A stretch of 64,000 bases of DNA from NCBI GenBank assembly GCA_032158295.1, contig CM063247.1, positions 17,956,875 through 18,020,874 of the forward strand, in the 5' to 3' direction. The position numbers and the translations under genes are program-made. Of this stretch, positions 58,242-64,000 are shown piece by piece. The notes beneath the pieces are model-generated. The model was not told the DNA's origin and searched no databases. It was given only the letters and a program-made list of their open reading frames with translations. How positions within the stretch are numbered: position 1 is the first letter of the stretch; the number at the start of each line of letters is the position of its first letter. The stretch comes from Pycnopodia helianthoides. Lineage: Eukaryota; Echinodermata; Asteroidea; Forcipulatida; Asteriidae.

Positions 58242-61200
58242 ATGTCCAACGACGCAGCCATTTTGCTGAGCGAGGAGGACGATGATCGTGATGAATTTGA
58301 CAGCGACGAAGCGGAGACAGTACCTGAGCTCGAAGAGAAACTGAGCAAGTGGACCAACTATATTCATGGATGGCAGGACCGGTGGGTGTCGCTCCGTAAC
58401 GGCACGCTGAGTTACTTCAAATCACACACCGATATCCACCTTGGGTGCCGGGGTTCAATCAGCTTGGCCAGGGCGGATATTGAGGTGAGGACGACGAGGG
58501 GATGTTTGTTAATGTTAAAATAAGAGTAAGAGTAGACTAGTATTTTGATAAATTAATACAGTATATGTAAAATTTGCATAGAATTATTTAATTTAAAAAA
58601 TCTTTACCCTAGCCCCCCCTCCCCCTCCCCCTCTCCCCCCCCCCCCACCAAGGACAGGTTGGACTTCTTCATTCGCGTTGAATAGAGTAAACAGTGCGAC
58701 ATAGTTGCGATAATCGTAACCCTCCATCCTCCCGATGGTCGGAGACCGGAGGGTTACGAGTCATGCAGTGCAAAAAAGTGGCGAAATTGGAATTTCAACT
58801 ATTTTTGTCAGACTAGTCTACAGATTTGCCCAATTTTTACCCCTTTCAAAAAACATGACACACATTCTAAGAACATGGATGTGATCTTCAAGGTGTAATG
58901 AATCCATTCATAACACTCTAAACATCGATGAAAAATTATTTGAAGAAAAAACGAACAAAAACTTACCAGAAACTGACCGAAATGTCCATGGACCGCACTT
59001 CCCCTAAATCAACCAATCAGCGTAAACCAAACCGTTGTTTAGGCGTGGCGATCGTCTCGCGTGCGACTGTGCGTGCACGCAGTTAATGTATTTAACGGAT
59101 TTGCGCCATCTGCAGTTTGCGCTGATTAATTGCAGGAACAGCTTTCCATAATGCGCGCTCAATCTGTAAATTTTTCTTCATAAATATCCTGTGATTGTGC
59201 AACTCAACAAAGTGTGCTCAACGACGAGTTTGCTTACGCTGATTGGTTGAGATGTTGCTAGGTCACGAATCGCGAGGTTCGAAAACCGGACCTGAGATTG
59301 TCTACGCATCATGAGAATTTCGCTCAGTCTCTGGTAAGTTTTTGTCTTTTTTTCTTAAAATATTTTCTCAATGATGTTTTGAGTAATACGAATGGATTCA
59401 TGACACATTGATAATCACATCCATGTTCTTAGAATGTGTGTCATGTTTTTTGAAAGTGGTAAAAATTTGGAAAATCTGGTGACTAGTCTGACCAAAATAG
59501 TCGAAATTGCAATTTCGCCACTTTTTTGCACTGCATGACTCGTAACCCTCCGGTCTCCGAATGTCGGGAGGATGGAGGGTTACGATTATCGCAACTAAGT
59601 GCGACAGAGATGGGGCACTGGGGTAGACCTAGCCCCATGAATAGGGCCAATCCACTCCGTATCCTTGGCCCCAGCACCACTGCAGACCTATTCTTTCGCC
59701 CTATGTTTTTAATCCGTAAAGATCTAGATCGTTAAACTTACCGAATGCCCATGTACTTGCAGATAGCCGGATTGTAAAATTTCTTTAAAAAACATCAAAC
59801 GTTTTTGGTGAAAATCAAATGTTTTTCGAGAGTTAATATTTAGAATTGTCTCAACGATCTTGACAACTTGCTTATTTTGAAGTAGTACACATGTTCTCAT
59901 AATTACGTTTAAAAAAATGCTTTTCTGCGTTACTGTACGACGGGATCAAAATGTTTGGGTTCAAAAACTAGGTTTTGTCTGGCTCCCTCAACAGCATTAG
60001 AAAAACGATACAATCAATTGCTACGATTGTGTTGGTACCAGACTAATTTACTCGCAGACTCCGTGAGTGCAAATAATCAAGATTGTTTTAAAAGTTCACT
60101 CTCGAAAATCCTTTGATTTTCACCAAAATTGTGTGATGTTTTTTAAAGAAATTTTTACAATCCGGCTATCTGCAAGTACATGGGCATTCAATCGGTAAGT
60201 TTCACGATCTAGATCTTTGCAGATTAAAAACATCATAGGGCGAAAGAATAGGTCTGCAGTGGTGCTGGGGCCAAGGATACGGAGTGGATTGGCCCTATTC
60301 ATGGGGCTAGGGTAGACCCAGCAATTGGGATTCTCCTGGATTTAGTAGAGTGTAAAATCCAGGTCTCCCAGCCACCAGCCCAGATCAGATGTAAAACACT
60401 GCACACAAAATAATTGTTATTATAATATTTATATTAAGAAAATCCTTATAAATGCAAAATGTCATTATTTTATGTGACTAGAAAGCCCAACATTGCAATA
60501 TTTATAGCAATTTGAATCTTTAATGAATTAATAGAAATTTAAGGATAACCTGATGACAGGCAAACTGTGGAAATATAATACTTATATCATCAAAATAAAT
60601 ATGTCGTTGTTTATAAACCAATTTACATGCATCCCATTCCACAACAAAGTAATGCCATCGCCCAACCAGCTAACCATCAATCTATAGTAGTTCAACCAAA
60701 ATACTGTACACTGGCAACTTATGCACACCTAAACCATGTAAACTGTTCATCCCCACCCTCCTCAATTCCACACAATCGTACCACCATTCAACAGTTTTTT
60801 GGCATTCCCTGTTTTTTTTTTTTTTTTAATCAAGCACACCATTTGTACACAGTTACCAACAAAGGCATAAGCATTCACTCGGACCCTACATGTTATGGAG
60901 CAAATAATTCCCACATGTCAAAAACACCAAAAATAATGTTGGGTTCAGTTACTCGACTAAGTAACCAAACATTTCAAAGTTTCCTTTCTTTTTTAGTACA
61001 ATTCACATGTCTCATTATGCATGTTCTCAAAAGTATCCGACAAAACCTTTCATCAATAATAAAGGGACACTTTGCCTTGGGATTGGGCGCTTTGGGCTAC
61101 ATGTTCAGCATTTGTTATGAAATGAAAAAGGTCGAAAGATGTTTTAAAAGTAGAATATAATGATTCATAAAAATATCCCTCAAAATTGTGTGGATTTTTT

Positions 61201-63026
61201 TTGGGGGGGGGCATGGGATGGGAGATTTGTTTAGGGCAACTTTGTTGTGGATGACTTTGCTTTGGAGAGAGATGACCAGCATTCTTCAAACTTACAGAAT
61301 TATTAGCATGGATAAACTGGCGGTACAGGAATTTGGGGCGTGGCTGTACAAAGGTATCAGACATCCACATGTACCAGGGTTTGGGAGGACAGTGCATGCA
61401 ATTGGCCTTGCCAAGGCAAACAATTGTCTACTGCTTAGTAAAAATCATTTTAATGAATTGAACTATCAGTATGCTACAGAAAATGAGTTACATAGCATTA
61501 CAATTGAATTAAACAGCAGAATGCTACTGAAAATCATAATACAGCATACATTAAAATCTTTAAGGTTGATATGTCTTCTTTGTTCTTGATATTAATTTCT
61601 AGATAAACATTATCATCTGACCATGGGCCCATACAATTGTAGCCCGCTCTAGGGCCAATCCACCAGACTTAGAGAACTTTATCTTTTAGTTGTTATAAAA
61701 TATGACAAACGTTTGGGGCTTATTGGATCACTTGTACAATTGACTCCGAGAGTGAACCTCATGGGGCTCGGCGGAGCTCTAGCTGCCACAAAGTGGTAGG
61801 ACCGGAAGGGTCGGTAGTCCAAGCCTGGCATGATATTATTTCTACTCTAATCTGATTTCCAATTTTTTTGCCCTCAGAAAGAATCTCAAAATGTTTTTTT
61901 CACTAGCCTTAAAAGTCTGTGGTATTGGCTTAAATAGACTGTTAAGGCTATTTAATAAAAAAATTGAAATTCTTTTGAGGGCAAAAGAATCGGAAATCAG
62001 ATTAGAGTAGAGAAAAACGGGGTTGGCCCATTTGCCAGGGAAGATCAGGGGCAAAGCAATCCAAGTGTGATTTGGCTGTCTGTTATTCCCTGTGGATGCC
62101 CCTGAGGAGAAGACTAGTGTGAAAGGGGCTGAAGGTTGGGGTTAGGGTTAGGATTAAAATACATTAGAGCAGGATGTCACAACAAGGGGTTGTCCGAACA
62201 TACATGTAGGTGTACAGTATACATGTGTACCTACAGTAATATTCGGGAGTGCAATACTTAGTAAAGTAGTGGTTGAGGTTTCCATCGTCCTTATGGGAAG
62301 TGGCTTGGAGTATCAAGTCGTCCCATTTTCAAACCTGACCTTGGCCTCCTGTGGGTGGTATACTTGTTCAGAATGCACTTTTTGATTCATGTAGAAATTC
62401 ATGGCACAATTTTCATGTATATTAGCTGTGATTTTCCTCTTTGTGCAAGCGTTTCTGGATTTGATAGTCGTGTGCTAGGATTTCTGTGGGGGGGGGGCTC
62501 AGCATACATGCAGTCTGATATATATTTTTTGTCATGAAAAAAGGACAGCATGAAAAAAAGGGAAAAAAAGGGATACATTTTATATTTTCCCATAACAACA
62601 TACTTGTACCTTTTAGATGCATGTGCTATGTTTGCACATCGTACATGTTTATTTTTTTCAATGTTTTTAAGATGGCAAGTACATGTATTTTAATTTTATA
62701 CAGATGTACAGTATGACAATGGCAGAATACATACTTGCTGTTTTTGTAGTCCATCAGTGTGTTACATGTGTGCGTTTTAAGATTTTAAAATGAATCAACC
62801 TACTTTTGTGCAGGCCCATCCCTTTGATGAACTTCGATTTGATGTCAGCATTAATGACAATGTCTGGTACCTACGCTGCAAGAATGAAGAGGACCGACAG
62901 AAATGGCTGGATGCATTGGAGTTGCAGAAGGCAGCAGCAGAGGCAGAGAGCACCAGTCTACAGCGTCAAGGATCTATGCTGTCTCTTCACTCTACTGCTA
63001 GTCTGGCATCCTCTTCCTCATTCAAG
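58242..63026 (+). CDS. CERT1: Ceramide transfer protein (CERT/GPBP), first two coding exons, 3' truncated by window
   Basis: Exons 58242-58484 (81 codons) and 62814-63026 (71 codons) join in phase 0 across a 4.3-kb intron; the gene continues past the right edge. CERT carries ceramide from ER to trans-Golgi. Its PH domain binds PI4P at the Golgi, and its START domain, not in this window, binds ceramide. Seen: acidic N-terminus [12 protein letters not shown], the PH domain with [15 protein letters not shown] (Trp, Tyr and Arg at the PI4P pocket conserved) through [20 protein letters not shown], then the serine-rich motif [10 protein letters not shown] that PKD and CK1 phosphorylate in mammals. 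I prefer the ATG at 58242 (A at -3) over the in-frame one at 58206, because the family protein starts with MS plus acidic residues. Confidence 0.96.
58702..59597. mobile_element. 896-bp Mutator-like foldback element with 9-bp target duplication
   Basis: Ends TAGTTGCGATAATCG / CGATTATCGCAACTA. Inverted arms are about 215 bp (58702-58918, 59380-59597). Direct repeats AGTGCGACA at 58693-58701 and 59598-59606. Non-coding interior of about 460 bp. In CERT1 intron 1. Confidence 0.85.
59630..60309. mobile_element. 680-bp Mutator-like foldback element with 9-bp target duplication
   Basis: Ends TAGCCCCATGAATAGGGCC and its inverse. Inverted arms are about 235-250 bp. Direct repeats GGGTAGACC at 59621-59629 and 60310-60318. 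Same family as 32915-34640. It begins only 14 bp beyond the target duplication of the neighbouring foldback. Confidence 0.85.
61056..61196 (+). repeat. half copy of the 31179-31540 palindromic MITE
   Basis: GAAAGATGTTTTAAAAGTAG and adjacent AATATAATGATxCA/AAAATTGTGTGG match the left arm of the MITE. The right arm is absent. Confidence 0.6.
61839..62010. repeat. inverted repeat, about 55-bp arms
   Basis: CTACTCTAATCTGATTTCC...TTTGCCCTCAGAAAGAAT pairs with ATTCTTTTGAGGGCAAA...GGAAATCAGATTAGAGTAG. Probable MITE in CERT1 intron 1; flanking duplication not clear. Confidence 0.65.
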
Positions 63027-63429
63027 GTACAAACCAGAGTCATTTGTTTTTGTCCACATAATTATGTGCACTACAAAATTTTTAAAAGTACACACTTACT
63101 GCAAGAATTCTGAGCTCACCTGTTAGTTAAATTTTTGTGCCAGCCAGAAAATGTTTCTGTTTTAGAATCTTGTCAGAATGAAGCCAAGACTTGGGGATTT
63201 GATTTTTCTGTTTTGAGTTGGGGAATTTATGTTTCTGTTTTGATCACCATGAATCGGCAAAACCTTTGCAGTATGCAAGCCACAGCCACTAATCCGCCAT
63301 GGCATGCTGGAATCTTGGACTTACCTGCCATGCCAAATACAACAGTGGCAGCCTATCGATCTTTTGTATCATCATTTGTCCAACACACAGTGCTTTAGTC
63401 GAGTCAACACCAGCCGAGTCGGAGTCCCC

Positions 63430-63888
63430 ATTGTCCAAGTCCGAGTCCTAGGTCAGCAGTTGTCCAAGTCGGAGTCGAGTCTGCTGTTGTCCAAGTCGAG
63501 TCCGAGTCTGCAGTTGTCCAAGTCGAGTCTGCTGTTGTCCAAGGTAGTCTGCTGTTGTCCAAGCCGGAGTCCAAGTCTGCTGTTGTCCAAGTCTGAGTCC
63601 GAGTCTGCTGTTGTCCAAGTCTGAGAACCGAGTCTGCTGTTTGTCCAAGCCGGAGTCGAGTCTGCTGTTGTCCAAGCCGGAGTCCTAGTCTGCTGTTGTC
63701 CAAGTCTGAGTCCTAGTCTGCTGTTGTCCAAGTCCGAGTCCAAGTCTGCTGTTGTCCAAGCCGGAGTCCTAGTCTGCTGTTGTCCAAGCCGGAGCCCTAG
63801 TCTGCTGTTGTCCAAGTCGGAGTCCTACATGTAGTCTGCTGTTGTCCAAGTCCGAGTCCGAGTCTGCTGTTGTCCATGTCTAAGTTGA
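63430..63888. repeat. 28-bp minisatellite in CERT1 intron 2
   Basis: About 16 units of AGTCTGCTGTTGTCCAAGxC plus a variable xGAGTCCx end, some shortened to about 21-27 bp. Because 28 is not a multiple of three, the open frames across it, on both strands, are by-products. Confidence 0.9.
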
Positions 63889-64000
63889 AGTCCTATCCTT
63901 TTAGTCTGAATCTAAGTTGTATTGTATCTTAGTAGTTAAAAAAATCTGGACAATTACAATGTATCTTGCAATTTTTGTCCTGGGGATTTGACTATGTACA

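Noticed and set aside
60627..61160. 177-aa plus-strand frame in CERT1 intron 1
   Set aside because: Low-complexity (T-run, poly-F) and ends inside a MITE fragment; no domain or splice support.
62134..62152. GGTTAGGGTTAGG telomere-like repeat
   Set aside because: Only about two units; too short to call an interstitial telomere.
63404..63815. Overlapping minus-strand frames with LGQQQT / TWTTAD repeats
   Set aside because: By-products of the 28-bp minisatellite; all three frames are open because the unit lacks stops.

Overview
This is a eukaryotic genomic window of AT-rich, intron-rich animal DNA. It carries four spliced protein-coding genes and a dense load of transposable elements. I assembled the genes exon by exon, requiring GT/AG sites and matching codon phase at each junction. 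Abundant ACATGT-type microsatellite, Penelope-like, CR1-like and Ty3/Gypsy remnants and many foldback MITEs suggest a marine invertebrate. A deuterostome such as an echinoderm or relative is my best guess; the species is not determinable by eye.

Layout. 1-5.4 kb is intergenic and repeat-rich (TTAA MITE, Penelope-like GIY-YIG remnant, LINE reverse-transcriptase remnant). 5.9-27.7 kb, minus strand: a complete eight-exon WHAMM/JMY-family actin nucleation promoting factor. Its introns hold Penelope-like and LINE remnants, two tandem-repeat-bearing elements, and a three-layer nest: an AGAGCGGCTCT-ended element, inside it a TTAA MITE, inside that a Ty3/Gypsy LTR element. 27.7-32.6 kb is a divergent intergenic region. 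32.6-45.2 kb, plus strand: complete RIOK2 (ribosome-maturation atypical kinase/ATPase), with a possible 21-nt microexon. 46.3-56.1 kb, minus strand: DNA polymerase kappa (POLK), complete except for a one-base phase conflict at one junction. 58.2-63.0 kb, plus strand: the first two coding exons of CERT1 (ceramide transfer protein), which runs off the right edge.

Gene relationships. JMY and RIOK2 are head to head, RIOK2 and POLK tail to tail, and POLK and CERT1 head to head. The POLK/CERT1 pair is the arrangement known in vertebrates, where the two share a bidirectional promoter. The four genes have no obvious joint pathway (actin nucleation, 40S maturation, translesion synthesis, ceramide transport). 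To my knowledge all four human counterparts (taking JMY) lie on chromosome 5q13-q15, so the window looks like a fragment of an ancient linkage group.

The most notable non-genic structures are: a family of foldback elements with TAG...CTA ends and 9-bp target duplications (Mutator-like); four TTAA-flanked MITEs; inverted copies of one element bracketing the JMY/RIOK2 divergent promoter; and hammerhead-ribozyme-like cores in the Penelope-like tails.
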